NCBI GenBank assembly: GCA_028023455.1
Contig: JAQFVV010012394.1
Location: 30,656,885 to 30,720,884 of the forward strand
Length of the DNA stretch: 64,000 bases
Direction of reading: 5' to 3'
Origin: Epiperipatus broadwayi
Lineage: Eukaryota; Onychophora; Udeonychophora; Euonychophora; Peripatidae
In this document: positions 32,031 through 44,713 of the stretch, piece by piece
How positions within the stretch are numbered: the first letter of the stretch is position 1
Layout of the letters: each line of letters starts with the position of its first letter
Made by a program: the position numbers and the translations under genes
The notes under the pieces: model-generated
Seen by the model: only the letters and a program-made list of their open reading frames with translations
What the model was told of the DNA's origin: nothing
The model's database searches: none

Positions 32031-33440
32031 AAGAAGTAAATAGCATATATATATATATGATTTGCTTTTAGTTATAGACTTGGTAATTCCAATTCTTTGT
32101 TTAATCTTTTTTTTTTTCATCATTATTTTTATGCTTTCCTTTTAAGTAAGCATTTTTATTGACATCGCTGTTTACAATTAGCTTACTTATATTACAGTTA
32201 AGCCCTAAAAGATAGATTACTAAAGCTTTTGATATTTCCCAAATCATAAGTCACTAGCAGAATCTGATAGAATTTCTATTTTTGTTTTTAATTAATAATT
32301 GTTAAAGTCACCTCTTTCTATATTCTGTTTGAAAATCTGATCAAATTCTTCATCACGGTTTTTTTAATTATTAAAACATTAAAATACTCTCTTTTAACTG
32401 AGATATAGATATGTTTCTGGATTAAGCACTATTTCAAAAATAAATATTTAAATTAAAGTGCAATTTCTACTGTTGTCAAATGTGACGTTAATATTTCTCT
32501 ATTTTATTTTGCTTCCAATGAATGATGTAATTACAATATTATGCCAAGAACATTTTCAAAAATTTTTGTTCTCCTCAAAAAAATATAATTTATATATATA
32601 GAAAGAGAGATTAAAGAAAGATTGCTACATCCACAATATTTGTAGTGAAGGTCTAGCAGATGCTGTAAATTAACAGATAATAGCTCACTCACACTTTGTT
32701 TATATTATTTGGATTAAAATACGTATATTGTTCATTGTATTTTTTGAAAAAAATATTTGTACAATATAGACATTTTTATCTTAATTTAAAAATTATAATA
32801 AATATAAAATGTAAAGTTATCAATAAATATAATTTTAAAAACTATAATAATGATATAATGAAAAGGAAAAATAAATTGAGAGGCAGCACATATATACATA
32901 TGTATAGACTGCTATGTGTGTGTTTGCTTAATAAACCTCCTTCAACAAAATCTTATAGCATCTCTAAGTAAACTTATTCATAATCTAGAGAAAGGATTCT
33001 TTCCGCTTATTAATTAAAGCAGTAACTTTCATCATCTTCACCTTGAGATTTCTGAAGTGCCATTTTATTTTCAGCTCCTTTTATAATCACTATTTTTCAA
33101 CAAAACTATAAAAATTACATCATGGAATCAAGCCTTAATTTCACCTGGTATTTATTCATCCACATGGAGAAGTTTATCATTTCTTGAAAATTTATGAACA
33201 AGGACTAAATGCTTTAAATGATCAAATTTCAATGTTACAAAATTTCTACACAAAGGTATCGTTTTTATATAAAATTTAAAATAATCAATTTAAACAAAAT
33301 ATAAATAAAAAAAAACTTATTTAATACATCAATCTGTCTTTCATTCTTTATTGGAACATTGTCACGATGTTTCTTTTTATAAAATAACATGCGATGTGAT
33401 GTGATATGGCTACTCTTCTATTGAAGTCACGAATTTCTTA
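32031..33440. other. AT-rich noncoding stretch
   Basis: A 91-codon frame at 32696-32971 has no recognisable domain. Nothing else recognised. Confidence 0.4.
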
Positions 33441-33499
33441 GCCAATATGTCCAGAAAAAATTATTATCTCCTTTACTTTCCATTTCCATTACCCAGTCT

Positions 33500-34310
33500 A
33501 AGTATTTTCCATATTCTTCTCTATCCTGCTCTATCCCATTTCCACAATATCATCTTTGTGCACTTCATGGCCATTATATCTAAATCCCCTTATGTTTTTT
33601 CAAACCCAGCTCAAAGACCACGAACCGACTTTCTATATAATCACTTAGTTTATATTTATTTCACCACAACTTCATTATTTGTACCTTTTCTGCTTGTAGA
33701 CATTTACATTTAATTAGCAGATGCCTACTATTTTCCATGCCTTCATTATATAACTTGCAGCCCAAATCACCCACCTTTCTTCATTTATGTGTATATTCCC
33801 TTGTGGCTAATGATGCTATTCAGACCTTAAACAGTAAACTACTTTGTTATTATTATTGTAAATTAACTCATACCCAGTATTCTGTTTAACTCTTTTTACT
33901 CTCCATAGTAGGTCTCTGTCTCCCCACTCCTTATTTTTCATTAATGCATCTATTCTTCTATACCATTCTTTGCTACTATAGCATTTAACAATCCTCCTAA
34001 CACAACCACTCCACCTTTTATCTATGGTTACTTACATAACATTTTTATTCAAATCTTCTGCATATTGTACTACCTTTATCACCCATCTTGTTGCCTGTCT
34101 TTTACTCATAACTCAATTATGTATTATTTTGGCTATTCTCTCACTCTGCATAAATTGCAATCTACTGAACAATTTCATTTTGTTTTTTTTTGCAACTCTC
34201 ATGTAAAAACTTGACCACCCCATTTTCCCTTGAATTGGCTCCTTTGCTGTCCATATATCTGCATCTAATGCATATCTTTCTATGTCTCTTTGTACTTAAA
34301 TAATCTAACA
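33500..34310 (-). pseudogene. Non-LTR retrotransposon C-terminal relic
   Basis: Minus-strand translation gives ALDADIWTAKEPIQGKMGWS, LFSRLQFMQSERIAK, SKEWYRRIDALMKNKEWGD, then GCKLYNEGMENSRHLLIKCK. The last piece is like the C-terminal zinc-binding region (C-x-x-C with HLL and a final C) found after the RT in several LINE clades. The catalytic RT is not present. It is not the same element as the RTE or the 43.8-51.5 kb LINE. The plus-strand frames here (33447-33713, 34024-34206) are shadows. Confidence 0.5.
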
Positions 34311-34330
34311 ACCATTTACTGACCAATTAC

Positions 34331-37203
34331 TCTACAGTAACTCCATCTAATAGACCTTATTTACATTACATGATGTTTATTCATTTTTATGTACACACAT
34401 ATATATATTATTAATTACATTTTTTCTAATGTAATATAAATAATGTCTATTGGGTGGAATTTAAAAAATAAACATTTTGATAAAGTTCCAATATGGACAA
34501 AAGCTGGATTGATGTATTAAATAATTTTTTCATTTATATTTAGCTGATTGTTTCAATTTTGTTTTAAATTGATTGTTTTAAATTACAAGAACTAAACAAT
34601 CATGTAATCTTAGATATTCAGTCTAAATAATATCTATATTATGTAATTATATTTATTGGTGTAAGAATGCATGGCTTTTTTTATAGTATATATGTAAAAA
34701 ATACTTGGCTTTCACAATGTTTTATAAGTGTTTAAATCACTATATTATTAATTATTACACATATACTGACTAATTGGATTCAGGGTCTCAGGTGATTAAA
34801 AATGAGAAACTTTCTCTTCTTTGTGATATATAATCTGAAGTTGTGTAAGTCTTATGCTGATATAAAAGTCATGATAGTTATAAGACAGCTCTAAATTCAA
34901 ACACCATCAATAAATGTTGGTATATTTAAAGAATAAGCTTTAAGCATAGGTGGATCAGGGTGGGTTTTTTTAGTATCCTTGTTTTTAAAACGTTATAGTA
35001 GCCAAAACTCTCTCCATACAGTAGTGCCACTTTAAGCAAGACAGAGTAATCAAGCATGGAAGATAGTTATCATGTGATGTTTTTAAAACGTTTATTGATG
35101 CAAAAGTATGTGCCTATTTTTATAGTGCCTGTGTAGAGAATAGGTGACTTCCACAATATTTCAATCATATAAATTTGTGTCAAACTAAAAACAAGAAATA
35201 CAAATATAGAATATTTCTGATCTGTTCAAATATAAAATGATATTGACACAATGAAATTCTTTACTTTACTCCTGTTCAACACATAAACTACAATTAGTCA
35301 CATTTAATATTTATGGTTTAATAAATAATACCATATTTCCCCAAAAATAAGACATAACCAGAAAATAAGCTCTAGTATATTTTGCAGGATACTTATAAGC
35401 CTTACTTCAGTGTATACACTATTGTTTTTTTTATATATATTTTTTGTATACACTATTGTTAGGGTCGTCAAACATATTAAATTATAAAGCGCATGTGCAT
35501 TGACTTAATCGCTAATATTACTATTACATAAAAAACATAGCGCTATATAAAATAATATCTCATTATAAATTATAAAGTAATGAATATATAAATAAATAAT
35601 ATTATTGACAATAATGCTTTAAATAAATGATAATATAAATTATGTAATTATCTTGTATTTTCCATTGATCATTTTTGACAAACAGACAGTAATTCTACCT
35701 GTTTAGAGAAACAATTTATCATTACGACAAGCAATATATATCGAGCAAATTATAATTGTATTTGTATATTTTTAGATACTTATTAATATTTAATTCTTAG
35801 AGTTAGAATGCTCAATTTAGTTTTAGAGTTTCATTACGGTAGCTTTAAAATATTCAAGATAAAAGAGAAATGAGTTTGATTTCTTAAACTTTTTTTTCCT
35901 CCTAAAAGATTATAAATAAATAGAAGTGATTTTAAAAATCGTTTAGCTTAAGTTAAAGTTTTTAAAAAGAATACAGAAACATTTTCTGGATTTTGTTGTT
36001 GCTTTTGTGTGGGCAAAACATTCTTAACTATAATCATTTTTGTTACCACTTCTATCTGCAAGTCTTCAATTAACACTTGATTTAATGGTAAATTTAAGTG
36101 AAAGAATATTCTGATCACCAAGTAAGATGAGTGCAAAAAGAAGGAGTTATTCTGGTGAGTAACAAGTAAGGAATTGTTGGGAACTCTTGGGATAAGAATC
36201 TGACAGCTTTCTACAAAAAGAAGTACTTGAATAAATGTACATTTTTGTATATAAGCCATAAGATGAATTTTAGAGCAAAAATTAATATGAATTGTGTTAA
36301 AAATAAGAAGGTTGAACTATATAAATACAATGATAAAACTATTTGTAAATAAAGAAATGCACTTTCAGTAACACAAACTTATAAAAAATAGTATAAAAAA
36401 ATAAATGAGTTGAGTCCGCAGTTAATTCAGTTCAGTTCACAGTTGAGAACTTATAGCATTATAAAGTTGTAGAGTTAATACTATATTCTCTAGTAAGCTA
36501 AGCCATTCTATACTTTCAATGGATCATTATATTATAGCTATAATTGGCCAAAGAATAAAAAATAATCGACTGTCATTCATGAATTTCTGAAGGAATCGTT
36601 ATTATCCTTATCATTATATTTCTACTAAGAACTAACTGTTTTACATCAAAAATAATATCTTAAAAGTTTATATTAAAGCCATTTATTTCCCTGAAAATTA
36701 TCAAAATCGTGATGCCACATAACATTAAAACAACTCAAAATATTGACTGCTAAAAAATAAACAATTCTATGCCGTTGGATAAACTTTGTTAATGAATGTA
36801 TGAACTTAGGCAGACAAAATTGACTTAAATCAGCTCATTCAACGAATAAATAATACTTAACTTGTCTGAATAATATTTTTTCTTAGCGTAAATACTTATA
36901 CATCAAAATATGTACGTAAAATTAACATATACATGTGTAGAGATTAAATATTTTGACAAAGTTAATTTATTATTTTGATTTTGTTTTTGAAAAAAAAAAA
37001 ATTAACTTTCAATCTATATAAAGGATAAAGTATTCCGTGGATACATTCTCAAATGAGTTATTTTAAGAGATTTTAAAATAACTTTGCTTTTTATTTCTAA
37101 AACAAATGGGAAAATAAAATAAAAACAACGTCATAACAATTATAATTAATCTCTAAAGTTTTTGAATTCTTTATTTAATATAAGGAGTTGTACTATTATT
37201 ATT
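34331..37203. other. Mostly noncoding, with DNA-transposon scraps
   Basis: No gene is defensible. Scraps: a family B terminal fragment (35003-35078); a segment at 35333-35410 with CCATATTTCCCCAAAAATAA; and MSAKRRSYSGE followed by a stop at 36127-36162, which recalls the start of pogo/Tigger-type transposases. A 16-bp direct repeat, TGTATACACTATTGTT, occurs at about 35412 and 35446. The 103-codon minus frame (35948-36259) is probably a shadow. Confidence 0.35.
35003..35078. mobile_element. Family B terminal fragment between 14-bp direct repeats
   Basis: CTCCATACAGTAGTGCCAC near 35015 and CAGAGTAATCAA near 35042 match the outer arm of the MITE at 4991-5146. GTTTTTAAAACGTT occurs exactly at 34981-34994 and 35079-35092, which looks like a TSD around an 84-bp insert. 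Confidence 0.55.
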
Positions 37204-37529
37204 GGCTGCAGAAAGGAGTTTGCTATTAACTGAAAGGAGATCCTTTGATTCCTCTTGGAAGCCTTAAAGGAACCGAGCAGGGCAAATTTCTAATGTTCAC
37301 TCCATACGTTCTTGTCGTTGCAGCTGTTATTACTATGTGATTATTCATATAGTATACGAACATGGATGGGCTGCTCACCAACACGCATTAGCCAGCGTGG
37401 TGAGTTTATTGGCTTTTTACCTCTGAGTTTAAGATCAAGAAACACCATGGTCTTTCTTCTCAGTGCCTGATAAGGCAGAATGAATGTTTGTGTAAATGAT
37501 AAATATTTTTCCAATACATATATACAATT

Positions 37530-37865
37530 ATGACAGACAAAAATAAAGCATGGCCCTTATTCCCAGGAGGCTGTAAAGTCACCAACCAAGGCAGCGGTTG
37601 GTGGCCGAAGGCGGAGGGTACTAAGAATCCCCTGATTGCGGTCCCAGGCTGCCATTTGATGATGACTTTTTACTTAGGTACTTACAACTGCAGATCACTT
37701 TCAAGTGAAGGAAGATTGCAAGAATTAGAAGAAGAACTGTCTTATATTAAATGGGACATTATTGGACTTTGTGAAGTTAGAAGAAAAGGAGAAAAAACAA
37801 TTGGTTTAAAAAGTGGACATATACTCTATTATAAAGGCACACATATTGGAATACAAGTGGAGTAG
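37530..37865 (+). pseudogene. RTE endonuclease, N-terminal part
   Basis: A 111-codon frame. The N-terminal segment (KAWPLFPGGCKVTNQ) is the leader seen in many RTE proteins. The endonuclease starts with GTYNCRSLSS (metal-binding Asn at residue 53) and continues to IGLCEVRRKG (catalytic Glu at residue 82). The frame is lost at about 37840-37865; the continuation is in another frame (GVGFIINKKW) leading into the next segment. The domain nicks target DNA to prime reverse transcription. Confidence 0.8.
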
Positions 37866-37900
37866 GATTCATTATAAATAAAAAGTGGAAGAACAATATT

Positions 37901-38932
37901 GTGGAGATTGATGGTGTATTGGACAGAGTGGCAAGATTAGTTATACAACTTAATAGCAGATACCAAATGCAGATAATTCAGGTTTATGCCCCAACAAGTT
38001 CTCATAGTGATGAAGTAGTAGAAGATTTTTATATGGATGTACAAAAGGCTTTTGATCAGAGTAAACAACATTTTAAAATTGTTATGGGAGACTTTAATGC
38101 TAGAATTGGTAGACAAATGAAAGATGAAATTGCTGTAGGTAATTTTGGTTATGGTAATAGAAATGAGAGAGGACATAGACTTGTGGAGTTTGCAGAAAAA
38201 GAAAAACTTTATATTATGAATTCATTTTTTGAGAAAAATGTTAAAAGGAAATGGACATGGAAGCATCCAAATGAAGGTACAGCAGAATTGGATTATATTT
38301 TGACTAACAGAAAATACATTGTTCAAGATTGTAATTTTCTTAATAAATTTAACACAGGAAGTGATCATCGATTAGTAAGGTGTAAGTTACGCGTTAATGT
38401 AAAACTAGAAAGACAAAAATTATTAAGAAAAACAATATTTACAGTTGATATTCCTAATCTTCAGAAACATTCTAATGAATTTAAATTAGAACTTACAAAT
38501 AGGTTTCAAGTGTTAGGAGATTTTGAACATGATACAGATTTGAATGAAATTAATATGAAAACAACTGATACACTTTTAAAAACTGCAACAAACATAGCTG
38601 GTAGAAAAAAGCAGCAATTGACTAATAAAATTTCTACTGAGACTAGAGAATTTATGAAGAAAAGAAGGAATATGAAGATATACAAAAATGATGTATTAAA
38701 AAAAATTGAATATCTTAAATTTTGTAAAATGGTACGGAAAAGAGTTGAAAATGATATAAGAAAGTATAACTGTGAAATAGCAAGGAAAGCTGTAGAAAAA
38801 AATAAAAGTCTCAAAAATGTTAAACAACATTTTGGTATTGGTAGGAAATTTATATCTGCAATAAGAAAAAAAGATGGAATTATTACTAAAAAGAGAGATG
38901 ACATCATGAAATTGGTAGAAGATTTTTATTAA
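37901..38932 (+). pseudogene. RTE endonuclease C-terminal half and RT linker
   Basis: A 343-codon frame. It holds the remaining endonuclease motifs: QVYAPTSS near residue 29, MGDFNARIG at 62-70, LDYILTN near 130, and GSDHRLVRCK near 150 (catalytic Asp-His pair). A basic linker follows. The frame ends in a TAA at 38933, where related elements continue through FY.ELY into the RT, so the stop is a nonsense mutation: the same frame reopens as ELYSNKEQ. The true start lies upstream of the first Met, across the frameshift. Confidence 0.85.
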
Positions 38933-38935
38933 GAA

Positions 38936-39603
38936 TTATATAGTAATAAAGAACAAGTACCTCCTATATCTATTACATCTTCCGAATTGCCCAGAATTTT
39001 AAATGAAGAAGTGAGACATGCAATTAAGTGTATGAAGAAAGGAAAGGCTCCAGGAAATGATGGAATTATAATTGATATATTAAAAGAAGCAGGTGAAGAA
39101 ATAGAAACAATTTTAGCAAAGTTATATACCAAATGTCTAAATGATAAAGATGTACTGGAAGATTGGAAGAATGCAGTAGTAATATTAATATTTAAAAAAG
39201 GTGATAAAGAAGATATTAGAAATTACAGACCTATCAGCCTTTTATCAGTTTTATATAAATTTTTTCCAAGATAATTACAACTCGTCTACAGAGAACTTTA
39301 GATTTCCACCAACCAAGAGAACAAACTGGATTTAAAAGTGGTTTTAGTACAATAGATCATATCCAGGTATTGAGAGAAGTCATAGAAAGGACAAATGAAT
39401 ATGAGTTGTCATTATGTTTTGGATTTGTAGATTATGAAAAGGCATTCGATTCTATACACATTTCTTCAGTGATTAAAGCATTGGATCATCAAGGTATAGA
39501 TCCAGGATATTGTCATATTTTAAAAAAAATATTTATAAAAATGCAACAGCAACAATTAGATTACATAATGATACTGGAAAAATCAACATTGAGAAAGGTG
39601 TAA
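38936..39603 (+). pseudogene. RTE reverse transcriptase, fingers and first palm motifs
   Basis: Two frames. The first (to 39274) has [20 protein letters not shown] and [20 protein letters not shown] (RT motifs 1-2). It shifts at about 39262, and the next frame carries REQTGFKSGFSTIDHI and FGFVDYEKAFDSIHI, the first catalytic Asp (FVDYEKAFD). A second shift occurs in the A-rich stretch near 39520-39540. Both shifts are single small indels in homopolymer-rich sequence. Confidence 0.85.
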
Positions 39604-40493
39604 GACAAGGTGACTCCATATCTCCAAAACTCTTTATAGCAGTGCTGCAAGAAGTATTTTGTGGATTAAAATGGGAAACTAAAGGAGTGAAAGTAAATGG
39701 AGAGTATTTAAGTCATTTAGATTTCGCAGATGATGTAGTTGTTTTTGCAAATAATGCTTCAGAGCTGCAGGAAATGTTGCAGGAGTTAGCAGATGAAAGT
39801 AGAAAAGTAGGACTAAAGATAAATGTTAAAAAGACTAAAGTAATGTTTAATCGATTTGCTCAAAATATGAAAATAAAGATTGATTATGAAGAATTAGAAG
39901 AAGTTAACAGTTACAAATACCTTGGTCAGATTATTAATACAGATGGAAACATAATGGAGGAAATTAATCATAGAATTAAACTTGGTTGGAGTGCTTTTGG
40001 TAGAAATAACTTGATACTAAAAGGAAATATGCCTATGTGTTTGAAAAGGATGGTTTTTAACAAATGTGTTTTACCAGTTCTTACTTATGGATCTGAGACT
40101 TGGACACTTAATAGAAGAGCAATACCGAGACTTCAGACCACTCAAAGAAGTATGGAGAGATGTATGTTGGGAGTAACAAGAAGAGATCGAAAACGCAATG
40201 TATGGGTAAGACAACAAACAGGTGTTACTGACCTTATTGAAAAAATTAAAAGATTGAAATGGAGTTGGGCTGGACATATTGCTAGAAGAGATGATAATAT
40301 ATGGACAATTGAAATTTTAAACTGGGTTCCAAGAGATTGTAAAAGACCCAGAAAGAGACCACATGTGAGATGGATGGATGAAATAAGAAAATGTGCAGGG
40401 GTGTTGTGGAGAAGAGAAGCTAAAGATTGGAGAAGATGGATTAAACTTGGAGAGACCTTCATCCTGCAGTGGATTGATAATGGTTGTTGTTGA
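39510..40493 (+). pseudogene. RTE reverse transcriptase, catalytic core and C-terminus
   Basis: A 327-codon frame. VRQGDSISPKLF (residues 31-42) is RT motif 4, and LDFADDVVVF (70-79) holds the FADD catalytic pair. YKYLGQIINTDG follows. The C-terminal part (TQRSMERCMLGVTRRDR, then WAGHIARRDDNIW, RPRKRPHVRWMDEI, LGETFILQWID) is diagnostic of the RTE clade. The core residues are intact. The stop is followed by the GATGATGAT tail, which is the 3' terminus of the element. Confidence 0.9.
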
Positions 40494-40516
40494 TGATGAT
40501 GATGACTATTATTATT

Positions 40517-42074
40517 TACGTGTAATATTTATTTTGTCAAGTGTTTGAGTTATATCTTTGGTAAACGTGTGTGTTAAAATAATTTAATCTTAATAAATCT
40601 TCTGTTTCATTAATTTATTAAATTCTATGATTTATTTAAATGTCTAAATCTTCATGTTTTACCCAAGCTAGTTCAGTCAGATATGGAAAAGAATAAGCCA
40701 TATTTTTAAAGGGCTTAATAAGTTGATGTCTTCCTGGCTTTAATCAAAAAGAAATAGATATTACTTCTACTTTTTATTGATGCCCTAGTACTCTTACAAT
40801 ATAATATGATTAAAAATGTCTAAGGCATACTGTGTAATGCAAATACATACTATGGAAAAATAAATATTTGCCATTTAATAATTCTCATCTAACTGGATAA
40901 CTAAAACATCCTTCATTTTCATTTTATAACAATATTTTAAACCAATATTCTTGATGATATTTTGAACTATATGACAATGGATACAATTATATCTACTTAA
41001 AAACAGTTATATCTCTGTTATTTCTTTATCAACAAATATATTAACAGACCAGATTTAATTGTTCTCCCTGGTGACAGTTTTGTAAGCTTTCAACATTTGA
41101 TTTTAGTATTAAATTGTTATTCTCTATCAGAATATAATACATTGATCTTGATTGGGTAGAAATTTTTGTTTATAAATAAAGTATATTCTAAAAAAGTCAA
41201 ATTTGAACTTTGCAAATATTGAAAAAAAATAGATCATATAAAACTAATAATGGTTTAATCATTCATTGGTTAGGAACAGCAGACTGATAATACAACAGTC
41301 AACAAACTTTTTTTTATTGACATTTGTGTTTAAAATGTGAAAGAATAAATTATCAATATCTGATAAATCTATCAAATTATGCTTGACATGTTATTTTTTT
41401 TAATATAATTTTTACAATATTGCAATATATTTTAACAGATGGTTAGTGGTAACATGTTAGTGATCAGTTTGAAAAGAGGGGCTTATTAGAACTTCACAAT
41501 TTACTTTGTTAACATTATGCTAGCACTTCTTACATTCTATGTTTAAAAATAAAACATTTATGTATAAAATAAATATGTAATCAGGTGTACTTTTAATTTT
41601 TAATAATTATTACACAAATACTGTATAAAAGAAATTTTAATAAACTTCTCAAAAAAACCCAAGTTTTTACCTATTCAAAAAATTTTCTCCAAGTAATCTT
41701 GCAAAGCACATAAAATCCACTAAAAAAAATTAAACATATCAAGGTTTGGTTAAATTCTCTGAAGTTATGCATTTTCAATTATCCTGACATCTTTAAATTT
41801 CCTTTGGAAATAAAATATTGGAATAAAGTTCATTTAAATTTTGCAATTATATATATATCAATAGATAGCTGTACAAGCAAGTTGATTCATTCTTTTTTCT
41901 CAATTTCTTCCTATGAGGCCCCTCATGACAATGGCACATTTGGTAAGGTATATATAAATATTGTTCCACCAGTGATAATTTATTGATGTGTTCAATCATC
42001 CCATAAATAAATATTTTGGTCATCATCAGTAAATTCCCTACCCATATATGTATATTGGGTTGCAATATATACCC
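40517..42074. other. Noncoding stretch with one copy of repeat Z
   Basis: 41150-41260 is a relative of 16470-16565 and its downstream flank, and lacks the SINE found there. Otherwise AT-rich and unassigned. Confidence 0.45.
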
Positions 42075-42380
42075 AGTCAACAAAATATAAAACAAAATTT
42101 GTTAGAATTAACAAGAAGTGGTCAAAAATAGAATATAAGGGTGAGTGAAAAATAATCATTGAAAGTATAAAGAGATGGAAATGAGATGGGATGGACATAC
42201 TGGTATTGGATTCTAAGATCATTACAAGAGGCTTAGAAAAAGATCCCATATGATATGGATGGACAAAATACAAAAATTTTGTGGTGTGATATGAGAGGAA
42301 AGAGGTTATAAATCAGAAAAAAATAGATTAAGCTTAGAGAGACCTTCACCCTGCAAGAGATCAATAATGATTGTAAATAA
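42075..42380 (+). pseudogene. RTE-clade LINE 3' fragment
   Basis: Nucleotide-level similarity to the last 400 bp of the RTE element: TTAACAAGAAGTGGTCAAAA, AAGAGATGGAAATGAGATGG, TGGATGGACAAAATACAAAA, and TTAGAGAGACCTTCACCCTG near the end. 5'-truncated; frames broken. Confidence 0.75.
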
Positions 42381-42544
42381 TATATATATACGCTATTCTT
42401 TAATCCCAATTAACAAGTGGTAGATTAATGGGTAATGTTTTTTGTACTGATCTTCTATAAAAAACACTATTGATGGTACTCTTTTTGTAAGGGCTTTTTT
42501 TGTTATATTTTATATGGTTTAATTTAATAATAAGTGTATACTTA

Positions 42545-42720
42545 TATTAACTGCAAATAACGCCTGCACATTTTTGTAATGTCGTTTTAATACTTCAACA
42601 ATGTTTTGTCAAATACAGAGACTCAACAAAACTTTGTTGAGGTATTAAACAACACTACAGCACATATGACCAGGCTGTGAATCCCTTCTTATTAAAATTA
42701 ACTGTAAATAGTAAAACATT
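42545..42720. repeat. Imperfect hairpin repeat
   Basis: TTTTAATACTTCAACAATGT and CTTTGTTGAGGTATTAAA are inverted partners around 42590-42650, with weaker pairing further out. Confidence 0.45.
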
Positions 42721-42787
42721 TATATAATACTAACAACAAAATATAAATTAAAAATAATATATACATGTAAAGCATTTATAATAATTT

Positions 42788-42941
42788 AATGGGTGGGAGG
42801 AGGGGGGAACGAATTGTAATAATAAATAAGTAATAACTGTAATAATAATAAATAAATAAAACTTTAATGGGTGGGAGGAGGGGGGAACGAATTGTAATAA
42901 TAAATAAGTAATAACTGTAATAAATAAATAAAACTGTAATA
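42788..42941. repeat. 77-bp tandem duplication
   Basis: TAATGGGTGGGAGGAGGGGG occurs at 42788 and 42865, each followed by TAATAA-rich sequence. Simple, low-complexity duplication. Confidence 0.8.
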
Positions 42942-43509
42942 ATAATAAATAAAATTAAACCATTATAAATACCATTAATAAGAATTAATATTACCACTTC
43001 TCTTAATCTAATAAATTAACTAAATTATTTAATTATCAACTTTTACTATACTTAAGAATAAATGACTTGAATTAAATAAAACGCGACTATCTCTGAGTGA
43101 ACATTTATTTAATTTTATTTTACTGCTTTAATCATAGATTTAAAATATTTTCTATTTTAATTAGCTTTAAAGGGGTAATGTAAATTAGATAATAATATGC
43201 CTTTAATTTTTCCAGTGCAAAATACTTTTCTCCTTTCAATGAAGATGCTTAAAATGAGCCACTATATATGGCCTATCCAACTCTAAGGAAGTAAAAAAAA
43301 ATCTAGATATGAATTTTATAATGACTATATAAATAAATCTGTGAATCGTAAACACATCATATATAAAACATACTAGTCCATTTTTCTATCTATTTGATAT
43401 TTTACTGTTGTGTCTTCTAATTTCTTCAGCAGAAAACTTCTTTCTGAGATACTTCAACGCCGTCCAATATATGCTATAATTTATCATGTCTTCTCATTGA
43501 AAACAATCA
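42942..43509. other. AT-rich noncoding stretch
   Basis: Nothing recognised. Confidence 0.4.
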
Positions 43510-43818
43510 ATATTACACTTTTTTAGTCATTGAGATCCTCTCTCATAAAAAAACGCGCTCAAGTTCAACAATAATGCATCTTTTAAAAAAGTCTTAATTG
43601 TTCATCTGTTTTATATGCCCAATCCAATAAAGGTGTGATTTAAAAATAGTGAGATCTGTAGAATCACTCACAGAAAGTTGCTCTTTCAGGTTAGTGATTG
43701 ATCACAGCTCACTATTTTTAAATCACACTTTTGTTGGATTGGGCATGTAAAACAGATGAACAATTAAGACTTTGTGTGCATTTTTTATGGGAGAGGATCT
43801 CAATGACTAAAAAAAATC
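43510..43818. mobile_element. 309-bp foldback element
   Basis: Left arm (about 43510-43652) contains AGTCATTGAGATCCTCTCTC, TTAATTGTTCATCTGTTTTA and CCCAATCCAA. The right arm (about 43709-43818) carries their inverse. The arms are highly similar, with a small indel. The central segment holds CACAGAAAGTTGCTCTTTCA, and the same motif just right of the element (43825) became the LINE target site. Confidence 0.8.
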
Positions 43819-44327
43819 AATCACAGAAAGTTGCTCTTTTATACTCCACTAGATGGCGCCAGCACTTACTTCACTAGCTAAATCTAGTCAAATTAAATTT
43901 GGACTCTTGCCTATTGAATGTAAGTAGAAATCTTTATTTTGCCATATACAATAAATTTAAAGTGTAATTGGAATATTCTATATTTTCATTATATCAAAAA
44001 ATTTAGTCATGGATGCCCACTCCAGCCATTTACCCCTTTTAAAAATTAATAAAATGTTTGAATAGTTATCTGAGAATATTAATAAACTAGAATTGTTTAG
44101 AAAATCTTATTTATACAAAGAGCAATCTTGTTTAGTCAACTCCCAATCAAATAACATGATTGGAAATAGCAATTCAGACATTGGGGATAACAATATAATG
44201 TTAAACCTCTAAACGTTAATGATAACGTTGGGCACTATTCTGGGCCCTTGAACAAAAAAAAATGAAAATTTTGAGAATCAAAATTTTGGCATCCAAAATG
44301 AGATTAAAGATGAACAATGTACTCCAG

Positions 44328-44713
44328 AACAGTAATTATGAATAAAAAAAAGTGATGTAAGTTCTAAAACATCATATGCAGAAAAGGTGGACACCAACAA
44401 ATTTCTTAAAACAATTAACACACATCAAAACCTCATGGAAATTGAGGAACATGGAGATGACTCACATGATGAAACAGAGATAGAAAGTATCTGGTTCATT
44501 AACAATAAAGACCAGGAACTAACAGTAATTATGAATAAAAAAAAGTGATGTAAGTTCTAAAACATCATATGCAGAAAAGGTGGACACCAACAAATTTCTT
44601 AAAACAATTAACACACATCAAAACCTCATGGAAATTGAGGAACATGGAGATGACTCACATGATGAAACAGAGATAGAAAGTATCTGGTTCATTAACAATA
44701 AAGACCAGGAACT
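44328..44713 (+). repeat. 193-bp tandem duplication inside LINE ORF1
   Basis: 44328-44520 is repeated as 44521-44713 with no visible difference, including the frame encoding TNKFLKTINTHQNLMEIEEH. It is a local segmental duplication after (or during) insertion of the LINE. Confidence 0.95.

Larger units (their letters stand above)
37204..40504 (+). mobile_element. Near full-length RTE-clade LINE
   Basis: About 3.3 kb, the usual length for RTE elements. Order: a 5' region with an upstream ATG-bearing leader, an apurinic-type endonuclease (about 37680-38400), an RT (about 38985-39900), the RTE-typical C-terminal region, and a 3' end that runs into GATGATGATGATGA. ACTATTATTATT at 37192-37203 and 40505-40516 is a plausible 12-bp TSD, though low in complexity. 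One early frameshift, one stop and two more frameshifts interrupt the single ORF, so it is no longer autonomous. Fragments of the same family are at 28515-28955, 31160-32030 and 42075-42380. Confidence 0.85.

Noticed and set aside
33447-34206. Plus-strand frames of 60-88 codons rich in Ser, Phe and Leu
   Set aside because: Antisense of a LINE C-terminal relic that reads on the minus strand.
38506-40462. Several antisense frames of 68-133 codons within the RTE element
   Set aside because: Shadows of the sense-strand RT and endonuclease coding sequence.
42000-42070. TCATCAG near 42024 as another hammerhead
   Set aside because: The downstream half lacks GAAA and a stem III; not supportable.
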